The position numbers and the translations under genes were made by a program. Shown one piece after another: positions 12,737 to 22,229 of a stretch of 64,000 bases of DNA. The stretch lies in NCBI RefSeq assembly GCF_014640535.1, contig NZ_BMHD01000001.1, positions 436,214-500,213 of the forward strand. The letters are read 5' to 3'. This DNA comes from Cnuibacter physcomitrellae. GTDB taxonomy: Bacteria; Actinomycetota; Actinomycetes; Actinomycetales; Microbacteriaceae. Position 1 is the stretch's first letter. Each line of letters starts with the position of its first letter. The notes beneath the pieces were generated by a model. That model ran no database searches. It worked only from the letters and a program-made list of their open reading frames with translations, and was not told the DNA's origin.

Positions 12737-14806
12737 TCAGGCGACGTGGCCGGCGCGCTCCATCTGGCGGAGCTCGCGCTTGAGCTCGGAGACCTCGTCG
12801 CGCAGGCGCGCGGCGAGCTCGAACTTGAGCTCGGCGGCGGCCTCGAGCATCTGTGAGTTGAGGTCGGCGATGATCGACTCGAGCTCGTTGGCGCCGGACG
12901 CCGCGAGGCCCTCGCGGCGCAGGCTCGGCGTGGGGCTCTTCTTGCCCCGGCCGGCGCGCTCGCGCAGGAGGTCGGCGGTGTCGGCGCCCTCGCGGGCGAG
13001 CGCCTCGGTGATGTCGGCGATCCGCTTCCGCAGCGGCTGAGGATCGATCCCGTTCGCCGTGTTGTACGCGATCTGCTTCTCGCGACGACGGTCGGTCTCC
13101 TCGATGGCGAGCTGCATGGAGTCGGTCATCTTGTCGGCGTACATGTGCACCTGACCCGACACGTTGCGAGCGGCGCGACCGATCGTCTGGATGAGCGACG
13201 TCGACGAGCGGAGGAAGCCCTCCTTGTCGGCGTCGAGGATCGCGACCAGCGACACCTCCGGGAGGTCGAGCCCCTCGCGGAGGAGGTTGATGCCGACGAG
13301 GACGTCGTAGACGCCCGCGCGCAGCTCGGTCAGCAGCTCGACCCGACGGAGGGTGTCGACATCCGAGTGCAGATAGCGCACACGCACCCCGGCCTCGGTG
13401 AGGAAGTCGGTGAGCTCCTCCGCCATCTTCTTCGTGAGCGTGGTGACGAGCACGCGCTCGTCGCGCTCGGCGCGGAGGCGGATCTCCTCGAGCAGGTCGT
13501 CGATCTGACCCTTCGAGGGCTTGATGATCAGCTCGGGGTCGACCAGGCCCGTGGGGCGGATGATCTGCTCGACCACCCCATCCGCGATGCCCATCTCGTA
13601 GCGGCCGGGAGTCGCGGACAGGTAGACCGTCTGCCCGACACGATCCTTGAACTCGTCCCACTTGAGCGGCCGGTTGTCGAGCGCGCTCGGAAGGCGGAAG
13701 CCGTGCTCGACCAGCGTCCGCTTGCGCGACGCGTCGCCCTCGTACATCGCGCCGATCTGCGGCACGGTGACGTGCGACTCGTCGATCACGACGAGGAAGT
13801 CGTCGGGGAAGTAGTCGAGCAGGCAGTGCGGGGCCTCCCCCGGCATCCGCCCGTCGATGTGGCGCGAGTAGTTCTCGATGCCCGAGCAGAAGCCGATCTG
13901 CTGCATCATCTCGAGGTCGAACGTGGTGCGCATGCGCAGTCGCTGCGCCTCGAGCAGCTTGCCCTGCCGCTCGAGCTCGGTGAGACGCTCCTCCAGCTCG
14001 ACCTGGATGGTCTCGATGGCCCGATGCATGACGTTGGTGTCGGCCACGTAGTGCGACCCGGGGAAGACCGAGACGGCATCGAGCTTCTGCACCACGTCTC
14101 CCGTGAGCGGATGCAGGCTGTACAGCGCCTCGATCTCGTCGCCGAACATCTCGATGCGGATGGCCAGCTCCTCGTAGACCGGGATGATCTCGATCGTGTC
14201 GCCCCGTACGCGGAAGTTGCCGCGGGAGAAGTCGACGTCGTTGCGCTGGTACTGCATCGACACGAATCGGCGGATGAGCCAGTCGCGGTCGACCCGCTGC
14301 CCGACCTGCAGCGCCACCATCGCGTTCATGTACTGCTCGGGCGTGCCCAGACCGTAGATGCAGGACACCGTGGAGACCACGACCACGTCGCGGCGCGACA
14401 GCAGCGAGTTCGTGGTGGAGTGGCGAAGCCGCTCCACCTCCGCGTTGATCGAGCTGTCCTTCTCGATGAAGGTGTCGGTCTGCGGGACGTACGCCTCGGG
14501 CTGGTAGTAGTCGTAGTACGAGACGAAGTACTCGACGGCGTTGTTGGGCAGCAGCTCGCGGAACTCGTTGGCGAGCTGCGCGGCGAGGGTCTTGTTGTGG
14601 GCCAGCACGAGGGTGGGGCGCTGCACGGCCTCGACGAGCCAGGCCGTCGTGGCGGACTTGCCGGTACCGGTGGCGCCGAGCAGCACCACGTCGGTCTCAC
14701 CCGCGTTGATGCGGCCGGCGAGCTCCGCGATCGCGTTGGGCTGGTCGCCGCTCGGCTCGTATTCGCTGATGACCTCGAAGGGCCGAACGGAGCGGGTCGG
14801 TTCCAT
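12737..14806 (-). CDS. uvrB: Excinuclease ABC subunit UvrB
   Basis: Helicase-like damage-verification subunit of nucleotide excision repair. The 689-residue product has Walker A GATGTGKS (44-51), the beta-hairpin motif [12 protein letters not shown] that probes DNA, and the DESH box. It also has the SF2 motif VI region (QTIGRAARN) and a C-terminal UVR domain that pairs with UvrC. A TAAACT box lies 6 nt before the ATG, so it is probably leaderless. It is separated from uvrA by inverted repeats and is divergent from pfkA. Confidence 0.98.
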   Translation of the reverse strand: MEPTRSVRPFEVISEYEPSGDQPNAIAELAGRINAGETDVVLLGATGTGKSATTAWLVEAVQRPTLVLAHNKTLAAQLANEFRELLPNNAVEYFVSYYDYYQPEAYVPQTDTFIEKDSSINAEVERLRHSTTNSLLSRRDVVVVSTVSCIYGLGTPEQYMNAMVALQVGQRVDRDWLIRRFVSMQYQRNDVDFSRGNFRVRGDTIEIIPVYEELAIRIEMFGDEIEALYSLHPLTGDVVQKLDAVSVFPGSHYVADTNVMHRAIETIQVELEERLTELERQGKLLEAQRLRMRTTFDLEMMQQIGFCSGIENYSRHIDGRMPGEAPHCLLDYFPDDFLVVIDESHVTVPQIGAMYEGDASRKRTLVEHGFRLPSALDNRPLKWDEFKDRVGQTVYLSATPGRYEMGIADGVVEQIIRPTGLVDPELIIKPSKGQIDDLLEEIRLRAERDERVLVTTLTKKMAEELTDFLTEAGVRVRYLHSDVDTLRRVELLTELRAGVYDVLVGINLLREGLDLPEVSLVAILDADKEGFLRSSTSLIQTIGRAARNVSGQVHMYADKMTDSMQLAIEETDRRREKQIAYNTANGIDPQPLRKRIADITEALAREGADTADLLRERAGRGKKSPTPSLRREGLAASGANELESIIADLNSQMLEAAAELKFELAARLRDEVSELKRELRQMERAGHVA

Positions 14807-14812
14807 GCAATA

Positions 14813-14818
14813 AGTTTA
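14813..14818 (-). promoter_or_regulatory. -10-like box of uvrB, leaderless geometry
   Basis: TAAACT on the minus strand, separated from the ATG by exactly 6 nt. No Shine-Dalgarno sequence is visible. Confidence 0.55.
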
Positions 14819-14947
14819 GGTCGGGCCACCGACATCGGGCCGGGGGCCAGTGGACCACTCAGCCCGGCCACATCCACCACCGCGGGGTCGACGCCGCACG
14901 AGCGGACGACACCCCGTGACCACCACCACAGGGGCGTGACCACACAC

Positions 14948-15973
14948 ATGCGAATCGGCATCCTCACCTCGGGCGGCGACTGCCCGGGGCTCAACGCGGT
15001 CATCCGCGGCGCAGTCCTCAAGGGCACCGAGATCAACGGCCAGGAGTTCGTGGGCTTCCGCGACGGCTGGCGCGGCGTCGTCGCCGGCGACATCATCGAC
15101 CTCCCCCGCCTCGCCGTGCGCGGCATCGCGAAGGAGGGCGGCACCATCATCGGCACCAGCCGCACCAACCCGTTCGAGGGCGAGGGCGGGCCGGAGCGCA
15201 TCCAGGCCACCCTCGACCGCCTCGGCATCGACGCGGTCATCGCCATCGGCGGCGAGGGGACCCTGGCGGCGGCCAAGCGGTTGACGGATGCGGGACTCAA
15301 GATCGTGGGCGTGCCCAAGACGATCGACAACGACCTCAACGGCACCGACTACACGTTCGGGTTCGACACCGCCATCGAGATCGCCACCGAGGCGATGGAC
15401 CGGCTGCGCACCACGGGCGACTCGCACAGCCGCTGCATGGTCGCGGAGGTCATGGGCCGGCACGTGGGCTGGATCGCGCTGCACTCCGGCATGGCGGCAG
15501 GAGCGCACGCCATCCTCATCCCCGAGCAGAAGACCAGCCTCGAGCAGATCGGCGCCTGGGTGCGCAGCGCGGCCGACCGCGGGCGCGCGCCGCTCGTCGT
15601 GGTGGCGGAGGGCTGGGTGCCGAACCACGCCGACGACGCGCACTCCGAGCGCGGGCTCGACGCGTTCGGGCGCCCCCGCCTGGGTGGGATCGGCGAGCGC
15701 CTCGCGCCGATGATCGAGGAGCTCACCGGGATCGAGACGCGCGCGACGACGCTCGGCCACATCCAGCGCGGCGGCGTGCCCACCGCGTACGACCGCGTGC
15801 TCGCCACCCGTCTCGGCATGGCCTCCAGCGACCTCGCGCAGGACGAGGCGTGGGGCAACATGGTGTCGCTGCGCGGCACGGAGATCGAGCGGGTGGGCTT
15901 CGAGGAGGCGCTCACCGCGCTGAAGACCGTACCGCAGCACCGCTACGACGAAGCGGCGATGCTCTTCGGCTGA
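14948..15973 (+). CDS. pfkA: 6-phosphofructokinase
   Basis: Phosphorylates fructose 6-phosphate in glycolysis. The 341-residue product has the N-terminal nucleotide loop ILTSGGDCPGLNAVIRG, the catalytic PKTIDNDLNGTDYTFGF segment and LGHIQRGGVPTAYDR. In the phosphoryl-donor motif GGEGTL the residue equivalent to E. coli position 104 is Gly, which in this family favours ATP over pyrophosphate; the Lys in PKTIDND is shared with group III actinobacterial enzymes. The ATG was chosen because homology begins exactly there, although the frame stays open upstream. It is divergent from uvrB and convergent with pxpC. Confidence 0.95.
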   Translation: MRIGILTSGGDCPGLNAVIRGAVLKGTEINGQEFVGFRDGWRGVVAGDIIDLPRLAVRGIAKEGGTIIGTSRTNPFEGEGGPERIQATLDRLGIDAVIAIGGEGTLAAAKRLTDAGLKIVGVPKTIDNDLNGTDYTFGFDTAIEIATEAMDRLRTTGDSHSRCMVAEVMGRHVGWIALHSGMAAGAHAILIPEQKTSLEQIGAWVRSAADRGRAPLVVVAEGWVPNHADDAHSERGLDAFGRPRLGGIGERLAPMIEELTGIETRATTLGHIQRGGVPTAYDRVLATRLGMASSDLAQDEAWGNMVSLRGTEIERVGFEEALTALKTVPQHRYDEAAMLFG

Positions 15974-15982
15974 GCCCTGCGG

Positions 15983-16273
15983 GGGTGCGACCGTCGAAAG
16001 GTCGCCTCAGAGCGGACGTGGCGCGCATACGAGCGTGCGTGGGCTCTGAGGCGACCTTTCTGCGTCCGCCGCGCCTGAGCGCCGGGTCGCCCGGTGGCGT
16101 CAGGGGCGCGGGCTCTGAGGGGCCGGCGCGGGTGCGACCGTCGGAAGGTCGCCTCAGAGCGGACGTGGCGCCTATACGGGCGCGCGTCGGCCCTGGGGCG
16201 ACCTTTCTGCGTCCGCCGCGCGTGAGCGCTGGGTGGCGGTGGCGTCGGGGCGTGAGCTCGGAGGGGTCGGCGC
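15983..16273. repeat. Two-copy tandem repeat with inverted-repeat arms (pfkA/pxpC junction)
   Basis: The 369-bp gap 15974-16342 holds no gene. A unit of about 147 bp starting GTGCGACCGTCG at 15985 is repeated at 16132, with a decayed third start near 16282. Copy one carries a perfect inverted repeat of at least 17 bp (AAAGGTCGCCTCAGAGC at 15997-16013 against 16043-16059). In copy two the right arm has drifted. Both genes point into this region. Confidence 0.85.
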
Positions 16274-16342
16274 GGGGATGGCCGTCGAAAGCGGTCCTGG
16301 CGCGAGGGCGGCGCCCGTGCGTCCTGCTGCGGAGGTGGTGCG

Positions 16343-17245
16343 TCAGCGGCGGAGCGGAGCGAGGCGGACGGGGTCTCCGGGGCGCAGCTGGGCGGCGGCG
16401 TCGAGGGCTGCGGCGGTGAGCACGGCGACGACGGGGTAGCCGCCCGTGACGGGGTGGTCGCGGAGGAAGAGGACGGGCCGGCCGTCGGGCGGGAGCTGCA
16501 CGCTCCCGGCGACGACGCCCTCGCTCGGCAGCTGGGCCGTGCCCTCGGCCGCGGGGAGCGGCGGCCCGGCCAGCCGGACCCCCACGCGGTTCGAGTCCGG
16601 GCTGACCGTCCACCTCGCCGCGGCGAGCACCGCGCGAGGCTCGCCCCGCAGAAGGCGATCGCGAGGACCGAGCACGACGGGAAGGACCACGACCTCCGGG
16701 TGCTCCCTCCCGATGAGGGTGGGGATGGCGTCGGCCGCGGGCCACTCCCCCGCCTGCGCGGCCAGACTCAGCACATCCCCCGCCTCCAGGGGCGCGGGGC
16801 CGAGGCCGCTCAGCGTGTCGGTGGATCCGCTGCCCAACACGTGGGGCGCGGCGATCCCGCCCCTGACGGCGAGGTAGCTCCGCAGCTGATGGGGTGGAGG
16901 ACCGAACTCGAGCTCGTCTCCGCGAGCGAGGGTCAGGGCGCATCCGATCGGATGCTCGACGGTGCGTCCTCCGCGGCGGACGCGGACGGCGACCGGCGCC
17001 CCGGTGACGGCGATCCGGAGCGTGCGGAGAGCGTGCATCCGCCAGCCTCCGAGCAGCGTCTCGATGCCCACCGCGCCCGGGAGGTTGCCGACCAGGCGGT
17101 TCGCGGCGTCGAAGGCGGCCCGGTCGGCGGCGCCGGATCCGGTGACGCCGAGGTGGGCGTACCCGGGCCGCCCGTGGTCCTGGAGGAGAGCGAGGGGCCC
17201 GGGTGTGAGCACCTCGAGTGCGGGCGTTCCCGCGTCGTCAGGCAC
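16343..17245 (-). CDS. pxpC: 5-oxoprolinase subunit PxpC (biotin-dependent carboxyltransferase family)
   Basis: The 300-residue product belongs to the KipA / allophanate hydrolase subunit 2 family. Family motifs include LQDHGRPGYAHLGVTGSGA near the N-terminus, the AVRGGIA segment mid-protein and VLFLRDHPVTGGYPV near the C-terminus. With PxpA and PxpB it forms the ATP-dependent prokaryotic 5-oxoprolinase that opens 5-oxoproline to glutamate. The GTG start overlaps the pxpB stop by 8 nt. It is the last gene of the coaE-pxpA-pxpB-pxpC string. Confidence 0.9.
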   Translation of the reverse strand: MPDDAGTPALEVLTPGPLALLQDHGRPGYAHLGVTGSGAADRAAFDAANRLVGNLPGAVGIETLLGGWRMHALRTLRIAVTGAPVAVRVRRGGRTVEHPIGCALTLARGDELEFGPPPHQLRSYLAVRGGIAAPHVLGSGSTDTLSGLGPAPLEAGDVLSLAAQAGEWPAADAIPTLIGREHPEVVVLPVVLGPRDRLLRGEPRAVLAAARWTVSPDSNRVGVRLAGPPLPAAEGTAQLPSEGVVAGSVQLPPDGRPVLFLRDHPVTGGYPVVAVLTAAALDAAAQLRPGDPVRLAPLRR

Positions 17246-17858
17246 GGCGGAACCTCACACGAGTGCCGGGAGCGAGGAGCGCGGGCTCGGGGCGACTCTC
17301 GTCCCAGAGGACCGCGTCGGTCCGGCCGATGAGGTGCCAGCCGCCCGGCGACTCGCGCGGGTAGACGCCGCAGTAGCGTCCGCCGAGGGCGACCGAGCCC
17401 GCCGGCACGGAGGTGCGAGGAGTGTCGCGGCGCGGTAGCGCGAGGGGATCGCCGGGGGCGGCGAGATAGGCGAAGCCCGGCGCGAAGCCGAGGAAGGCGG
17501 TGGTGAAGAGCAGCGACGTGTGGCGGGACACGAGCTCGTCGACGCTGACGTCGAGGAGGGCGGCAGCGACGGCGACGTCCGGGCCGTCGTAGTGCGCCGG
17601 GATCACCACCTCGTCGCTCTCGGCGGTCGGGTCGTGCGCCTCTCGGAGGTCCCACGCCGCCTCGACGATCCCCGGCGCGGCAGCCCGGGACACGGTCGAG
17701 GGTTCGAACGAGACGAGCAGTGTCGCCTCGGCGGGCACGAGGTCGACGACACCGGGGTGGCGGCGGAGAGCATCGTAGAGAGGCAGTACGTCCGCAGGGT
17801 CGAGCTGGTCGACCAACAGCGCCGTCTCGCCCGCAGGCAGGACGGCGTATCCCCTCAC
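17238..17858 (-). CDS. pxpB: 5-oxoprolinase subunit PxpB
   Basis: The 206-residue product belongs to the KipI / allophanate hydrolase subunit 1 family. The characteristic stretch [19 protein letters not shown] and the C-terminal [20 protein letters not shown] motif are present. It partners with PxpC. In Bacillus the homologues KipI/KipA were first described as kinase inhibitors, but the company of pxpA argues for 5-oxoproline metabolism here. The GTG start overlaps the pxpA stop (GTGA). Confidence 0.9.
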   Translation of the reverse strand: MRGYAVLPAGETALLVDQLDPADVLPLYDALRRHPGVVDLVPAEATLLVSFEPSTVSRAAAPGIVEAAWDLREAHDPTAESDEVVIPAHYDGPDVAVAAALLDVSVDELVSRHTSLLFTTAFLGFAPGFAYLAAPGDPLALPRRDTPRTSVPAGSVALGGRYCGVYPRESPGGWHLIGRTDAVLWDESRPEPALLAPGTRVRFRRA

Positions 17859-18625
17859 GCCGCCGCCGACGCGAACGGGGAGAGGGTCACGCCCGCGCGC
17901 TCCAGCGCGGAGCGCAGAGCGACGGCGATCCCGACCGAGCCGGCGGTGTCGCCGTGCACGCAGATCGTCCGAGCCGACAGCGTCACGACCGAGCCGTCGA
18001 CCGCCTCGACGGAGCCGTCGACCACGAGACCGACCATCCGCCGCGCGATGGCGTCGGCGTCGTGCAGCACGGCTCCGGGCTCGCTCCGCGGCACCAGTGT
18101 GCCGTCGGGCCGGTATCCGCGGTCGGCGTAGGCCTCGGCCACGAAGGACAACCCGACGGACTCCGCGACCCGCTGCGTGACCGAGCCGGGGAGTCCGACC
18201 AGCGGGAGCGAGTCGTCGGCGGCGAGGATGCCGTCGACGACGGCCCGGGCCTGGACGTCGTCGTGCACGATCCGGTTGTAGAGGGCGCCGTGCGGCTTGA
18301 CGTACGCGACGCGAGTGCCCGCGGCACGGGCCAGCGCCTGGAGCGCCCCGATCTGGTAGACCGTGTCGGCGGTGAGATCGGCGGGCGGCACGTCGATCGT
18401 CCGTCGACCGAAGCCGCGGAGATCCGGGTAGCCCACGTGCGCTCCCACCGTCACTCCGCGGTCGGCGGCCGCCGTGAGGGTCTCGAGGATCCCGGAGGGA
18501 TCACCCGCGTGGAAGCCGCAGGCGACGTTGGCGCTCGTGACGACGTCGAGCATGCGTGCATCGTCGCCCATCCTCCAGGCGCCGAACGACTCCCCCAGGT
18601 CGGCGTTGAGGTCGATCATCGTCAC
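17855..18625 (-). CDS. pxpA: 5-oxoprolinase subunit PxpA (LamB/YcsF family)
   Basis: The 256-residue product shows the YcsF N-terminal signature [19 protein letters not shown], then [13 protein letters not shown] and [16 protein letters not shown], with VKPHGALYN in the middle. It supplies the third 5-oxoprolinase component. The start is GTG overlapping the coaE stop (GTGA); an ATG two codons later is the alternative. The tight overlap with coaE suggests translational coupling of a housekeeping cofactor gene to glutamate recycling. Confidence 0.92.
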   Translation of the reverse strand: MTMIDLNADLGESFGAWRMGDDARMLDVVTSANVACGFHAGDPSGILETLTAAADRGVTVGAHVGYPDLRGFGRRTIDVPPADLTADTVYQIGALQALARAAGTRVAYVKPHGALYNRIVHDDVQARAVVDGILAADDSLPLVGLPGSVTQRVAESVGLSFVAEAYADRGYRPDGTLVPRSEPGAVLHDADAIARRMVGLVVDGSVEAVDGSVVTLSARTICVHGDTAGSVGIAVALRSALERAGVTLSPFASAAA

Positions 18626-19224
18626 GCCGACCCCCGGATGCGCCGCCAGGCGGCATCCGTCTGCGACAGCGTCTCCTCGAGCGTGCCGCCCGTGTCGATC
18701 ACGATGTCGGCGATCGCGCGCCGCTCCTCGTCGGAGGCCTGCGACGCGATGCGTCGTTCCGCCTCCTCGCGCGAGAGCCCGCGGAGCCGCATCAGACGGT
18801 CGATCCGCACCTCCTCCGGCGCCTCCGCGACGATGACGACGTCGAAGTCGCGGCGTCCGCCGGTCTCGACCAGGAGAGGGACGTCGTAGACGAAGACCGC
18901 GTCGGGCCCGGTCGCGGCCGCTTCGGCCCGCCGCAGTGCGGTCAGTGCGCCGACGGCGGGATGGACGATCGCGTTCAGATCGGCCCGGGCGGCGTCGTCG
19001 GCGAAGACGATCGCTCCGAGTGCGGCGCGGTCGAGATGGCCGTCCTCGCCGATCACGCCGTCGCCGAACCGCTCCCGGATGCGCGCCAGCGCCGGTGTGC
19101 CGGGCTCGACCGCCTCGCGGGACAGCTGGTCCGCATCCGCGGTGAGGGCGCCGAGCTCGCGCAGGCGCTTCGTGATCGTCGACTTGCCGGCGGCGATCCC
19201 GCCGGTGAGGCCTACGGTGAGCAT
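18622..19224 (-). CDS. coaE: Dephospho-CoA kinase
   Basis: Catalyses the last step of coenzyme A synthesis, phosphorylation of dephospho-CoA. The 200-residue P-loop kinase has [12 protein letters not shown] (residues 5-16), a [13 protein letters not shown] substrate segment and [13 protein letters not shown]. The length is normal; some actinobacterial relatives have a long C-terminal extension that is missing here. TAGCAT lies 6 nt before the ATG, suggesting a leaderless transcript downstream of rpsA, whose terminator intervenes. It heads the coaE-pxpABC operon. Confidence 0.96.
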   Translation of the reverse strand: MLTVGLTGGIAAGKSTITKRLRELGALTADADQLSREAVEPGTPALARIRERFGDGVIGEDGHLDRAALGAIVFADDAARADLNAIVHPAVGALTALRRAEAAATGPDAVFVYDVPLLVETGGRRDFDVVIVAEAPEEVRIDRLMRLRGLSREEAERRIASQASDEERRAIADIVIDTGGTLEETLSQTDAAWRRIRGSA

Positions 19225-19230
19225 GCCCTC

Positions 19231-19236
19231 ATGCTA
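19231..19236 (-). promoter_or_regulatory. -10-like box of coaE, leaderless geometry
   Basis: TAGCAT on the minus strand, 6 nt before the ATG. GAGGG adjoins the start too closely to act as a Shine-Dalgarno sequence. Confidence 0.5.
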
Positions 19237-19275
19237 TCGAGGACGTGTGGGATGCAGGGGCGCGCCCGGGAACGG

Positions 19276-19307
19276 CGGAAGGCCGCCCCTGTCGGGACGG
19301 CCTTCCG
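19276..19307 (-). terminator. Hairpin terminator after rpsA
   Basis: A perfect 10-bp stem CGGAAGGCCG / CGGCCTTCCG (19276-19285, 19298-19307) with a 12-nt loop, about 25 nt after the rpsA stop. It separates rpsA from the coaE operon. Confidence 0.75.
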
Positions 19308-19331
19308 TGTGGTGCTGCTGAGGTGCTGGAC

Positions 19332-20777
19332 TCAGTTGTTCGACGAGAGTCGCTCGCGGAGAGCGGCGAGGGTCTCGTCGTCGGCCAGCGTGCCCGAGCC
19401 GGAGGTCTCGCTCGTGTAGGAGGAGGAACCGGGCGCCTCGATGGCGTGCTCGGCGGCCGACGCGGCGACCTGCTTCTTGTGGGCCTCCCAGCGAGCCTGG
19501 GCGGCAGCGTACTCCTGCTCCCACTTCTCGCGCTCGGCCTCGAAGCCTTCCTTCCACTCGTTGGTCTCCGGGTCGAAGCCGTCGGGGTACTTGTAGTTCC
19601 CCTGCTCGTCGTACTCGGTGAGCATTCCGTAGAGCGCCGGGTCGAAGTCGGTGCCCTCGGGGTCGACGGACTCGTTGGCCTGCTTCAGCGAGAGGCTGAT
19701 GCGACGACGCTCGAGGTCGATGTCGATGACCTTGACGAAGACCTCCTCGCCGACCGACACGACCTGCTCAGCCAGCTCGACGTGCTTGCCGGAGAGCTCG
19801 GAGATGTGGACCAGACCCTCGATGCCGTCGGCCACGCGGACGAACGCACCGAACGGCACCAGCTTGGTGACCTTTCCGGGAGCGACCTGCCCGATGGCGT
19901 GGGTGCGGGCGAAGACCTGCCACGGGTCCTCCTGGGTGGCCTTGAGCGAGAGCGACACGCGCTCACGGTCGAGGTCGACCTCGAGGATCTCGACGGTGAC
20001 CTCCTGGCCCACCTCGACGACCTCGGAGGCGTGCTCGATGTGCTTCCAGGAGAGCTCGGAGACGTGGACGAGACCGTCGACGCCACCCAGGTCGACGAAC
20101 GCACCGAAGTTGACGATCGACGACACGACACCCTTGCGGACCTGACCCTTGTGGAGGTTGTTCAGGAACGTGGTGCGGCTCTCGGACTGGGTCTGCTCGA
20201 GCAGGGCACGGCGCGACAGGACCACGTTGTTGCGGTTCTTGTCGAGCTCGAGGATCTTCGCCTCGATCTCCTGACCGAGGTAGGGGGTGAGGTCGCGGAC
20301 GCGGCGGAGCTCGATGAGCGAGGCCGGGAGGAAGCCGCGGAGGCCGATGTCGACGATCAGGCCACCCTTGACGACCTCGATGACCGAACCGGTGACGACA
20401 CCGTCGGCCTCCTTGATCTTCTCGACGTCGCCCCAGGCGCGCTCGTACTGAGCCCGCTTCTTCGACAGGATGAGACGGCCTTCCTTGTCCTCCTTCTGGA
20501 GGACGAGGGCCTCGACGTTGTCGCCCACCTGGACGACCTCGGTCGGGTCGACGTCGTGCTTGATGGAGAGTTCACGCGAAGGGATGACGCCCTCCGTCTT
20601 GTAACCGACGTCGAGGAGGACCTCGTCGCGGTCGATCTTCACGACGGTGCCTTCGATGAGGTCTCCATCGTTGAAGAACTTCAGAGTCTTCTCGACCGCG
20701 GCCAGGAAGTCATCAGCGGAACCGATGTCGTTGATGGCGACCTGCTTGGCTGCCTTTTCGGTCGTTGCGATTGTCAT
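19332..20777 (-). CDS. rpsA: 30S ribosomal protein S1
   Basis: Binds mRNA at the ribosome. The 481-residue product has four S1 RNA-binding repeats, recognisable by recurring GxVxxIxxxGAFVDLGGVDGLVHVSELS-like segments between about residues 35 and 360. A charged, low-complexity C-terminal tail of about 110 residues follows; four domains plus a tail is the usual actinobacterial form, shorter than the six-domain E. coli protein. GGAG lies 10 nt before the ATG. A promoter about 100 nt upstream implies a long untranslated leader. Confidence 0.97.
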   Translation of the reverse strand: MTIATTEKAAKQVAINDIGSADDFLAAVEKTLKFFNDGDLIEGTVVKIDRDEVLLDVGYKTEGVIPSRELSIKHDVDPTEVVQVGDNVEALVLQKEDKEGRLILSKKRAQYERAWGDVEKIKEADGVVTGSVIEVVKGGLIVDIGLRGFLPASLIELRRVRDLTPYLGQEIEAKILELDKNRNNVVLSRRALLEQTQSESRTTFLNNLHKGQVRKGVVSSIVNFGAFVDLGGVDGLVHVSELSWKHIEHASEVVEVGQEVTVEILEVDLDRERVSLSLKATQEDPWQVFARTHAIGQVAPGKVTKLVPFGAFVRVADGIEGLVHISELSGKHVELAEQVVSVGEEVFVKVIDIDLERRRISLSLKQANESVDPEGTDFDPALYGMLTEYDEQGNYKYPDGFDPETNEWKEGFEAEREKWEQEYAAAQARWEAHKKQVAASAAEHAIEAPGSSSYTSETSGSGTLADDETLAALRERLSSNN

Positions 20778-20881
20778 GTAGTAGGTGCTCCGTATTGGAC
20801 AGGGATCAGGCCTGACGCGTGGTCTTCATCGTGTTGTTCCGCGACAGGCAGGCGGATAGGAAGTCACAAGAGTGACGTTCT

Positions 20882-20911
20882 AGCTTAGCGCGCGGGTCAG
20901 GGGACGCACAA
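20882..20911 (-). promoter_or_regulatory. Promoter of rpsA
   Basis: A -35-like TTGTGC (20906-20911) and a -10 TAAGCT (20882-20887) on the minus strand are 18 nt apart. The predicted leader to the rpsA ATG is roughly 100 nt. Otherwise the 214-bp gap 20778-20991 shows nothing recognisable. Confidence 0.6.
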
Positions 20912-20991
20912 CAGCGCATCCGCCCCCGCTCACCTTCTCCTCAACGCCCGCGGCACCCCGATGATTCCCGAGCGGCTGCGCGCCCTCGCGC

Positions 20992-22176
20992 TCAGGAGCC
21001 GAGGGCGTCGTTGAGGTCGTCGAGCAGCTCTGCCTGCCTTGATGCGCCGATCCCGCGGGCGGCCGCGGACTGGACGATGGGCTCCCAGACCGGGACGGTC
21101 TGATCGGTGTGCGGGATGCCGTAGCGCTCGAAGACCGGCTTCGTCGCCGGGTACCTCTCGGCGACCAGACGCACGGAGGCGAAGGGATCCAGGGGCAGCT
21201 CCAGTCGGTCGGACAGCCTCCGCGACAGAGCGACCTCCTCCCTCAGCGCGGGGTCGGATGCGGTCCCCGCTCGGGCGGGCACGGCGGGGTCGACGAGTCG
21301 GGCCATCGTGCCACCCAGGAAGGCGGCCCGTTCGGCGGGATCATCGAAGCCGCCCACCGCGTCGATCTCGTCGAGGAACGGCGTGAACGTCGCCCCCTCC
21401 TGGGCCGCGGTGATCTCGAGCGGATAGTCCGATCCGTACACGAGCTTCTCGGGGCCGAGCAGGCGCCGGGCCGTCTCGAAGACGACCGCCGTCGGGTAGA
21501 GCAGCGGCGAGGCCGCGGTGTCGTAGGTGACGTGGGCCAGCTGCTCCGCGACGAGGGGCATCATCTCGAACAGGAAGAGTCCGCCGCCCCAGTGGGCGAG
21601 GATGAGCTTCAGATCGGGGACGGACCGGGCGAACTCGTAGTAGTCGCCCAGACGCGGCGTGCTCTTCCCGAAGTAGAAGCGGCCGACCTCCTCGCTCATG
21701 TGCATCGTGAGCGGCAGGCCGCGCTCGGCGCAGGCGTCAGCGAGCACCCGCAGCGCGCGCGAGTGCAGCGAGCAGCCCTGCGCGTAGGGATTCACCTCCC
21801 CCACGCCCACCGCGCCGCGCTCGATGCCGCGATCGAGCTGATCGCGCAGCGCCGACTCCGCGGCCTCGTCGGCCGGCGGCGTGACGGAGAGGAAGGGCAG
21901 GATGCGCCCGGGGTGCCGTTCAGCGAGGGTGAGCACGGTCTCGTTCGCCTCGACGCAGCCCCGCTCGCTCTGCTGGTACCCGGCGAGCAGCGCGACCTGA
22001 TCGATGCCCGCGGCATCCATGTCGGCGATCATGCGCTCGTCGTCGACGAAGGCCTGCTCGGTCTGGTTGCGGTCATCGGGCGTCATGATGAACTGCCAGT
22101 ACGGCTCGTCGCCCGTGCGACCGATGGTCTCGAGCATCCCGGGCGGGGTGAAGTGCACGTGCGCGTCGATGATCAC
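20992..22176 (-). CDS. Amidohydrolase family protein with DUF1858-like C-terminal tail
   Basis: The 394-residue product is an amidohydrolase_2-type TIM barrel. Candidate metal and catalytic residues are DAHVHF (His6, His8), His159 (LTMHM), His195 (LAHWGGG) and Asp250 (YGSDYP), which fits a decarboxylase- or hydrolase-type member of unknown substrate. Residues from about 330 to 392 (FASVRLVAERYPATKPVFE, RYGIPHTD, LLDDLNDAL) look like the DUF1858 / ScdA-N helical module, without its usual cysteines. The start is GTG with TAGCGT 6 nt upstream. No neighbour reveals the substrate. Confidence 0.8.
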   Translation of the reverse strand: MIIDAHVHFTPPGMLETIGRTGDEPYWQFIMTPDDRNQTEQAFVDDERMIADMDAAGIDQVALLAGYQQSERGCVEANETVLTLAERHPGRILPFLSVTPPADEAAESALRDQLDRGIERGAVGVGEVNPYAQGCSLHSRALRVLADACAERGLPLTMHMSEEVGRFYFGKSTPRLGDYYEFARSVPDLKLILAHWGGGLFLFEMMPLVAEQLAHVTYDTAASPLLYPTAVVFETARRLLGPEKLVYGSDYPLEITAAQEGATFTPFLDEIDAVGGFDDPAERAAFLGGTMARLVDPAVPARAGTASDPALREEVALSRRLSDRLELPLDPFASVRLVAERYPATKPVFERYGIPHTDQTVPVWEPIVQSAAARGIGASRQAELLDDLNDALGS

Positions 22177-22182
22177 GCGGGA

Positions 22183-22188
22183 ACGCTA
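22183..22188 (-). promoter_or_regulatory. -10-like box of the amidohydrolase gene, leaderless geometry
   Basis: TAGCGT on the minus strand, 6 nt before the GTG start. Confidence 0.45.
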
Positions 22189-22229
22189 CGCGCCCCGCGT
22201 TACCCCCGTGTTTCGCCCGGCGGGCGGGC

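Noticed and set aside
14948-15973. Pyrophosphate-dependent phosphofructokinase
   Set aside because: The Lys in PKTIDND suggested it, but the donor-site motif is GGEGT with Gly rather than the Asp expected for pyrophosphate use.
15983-16273. CRISPR array or defence-island repeats
   Set aside because: Only two to three long units of about 147 bp, with no short repeat-spacer pattern and no cas genes nearby. The 125-bp units at 32669-32912 fail for the same reason.
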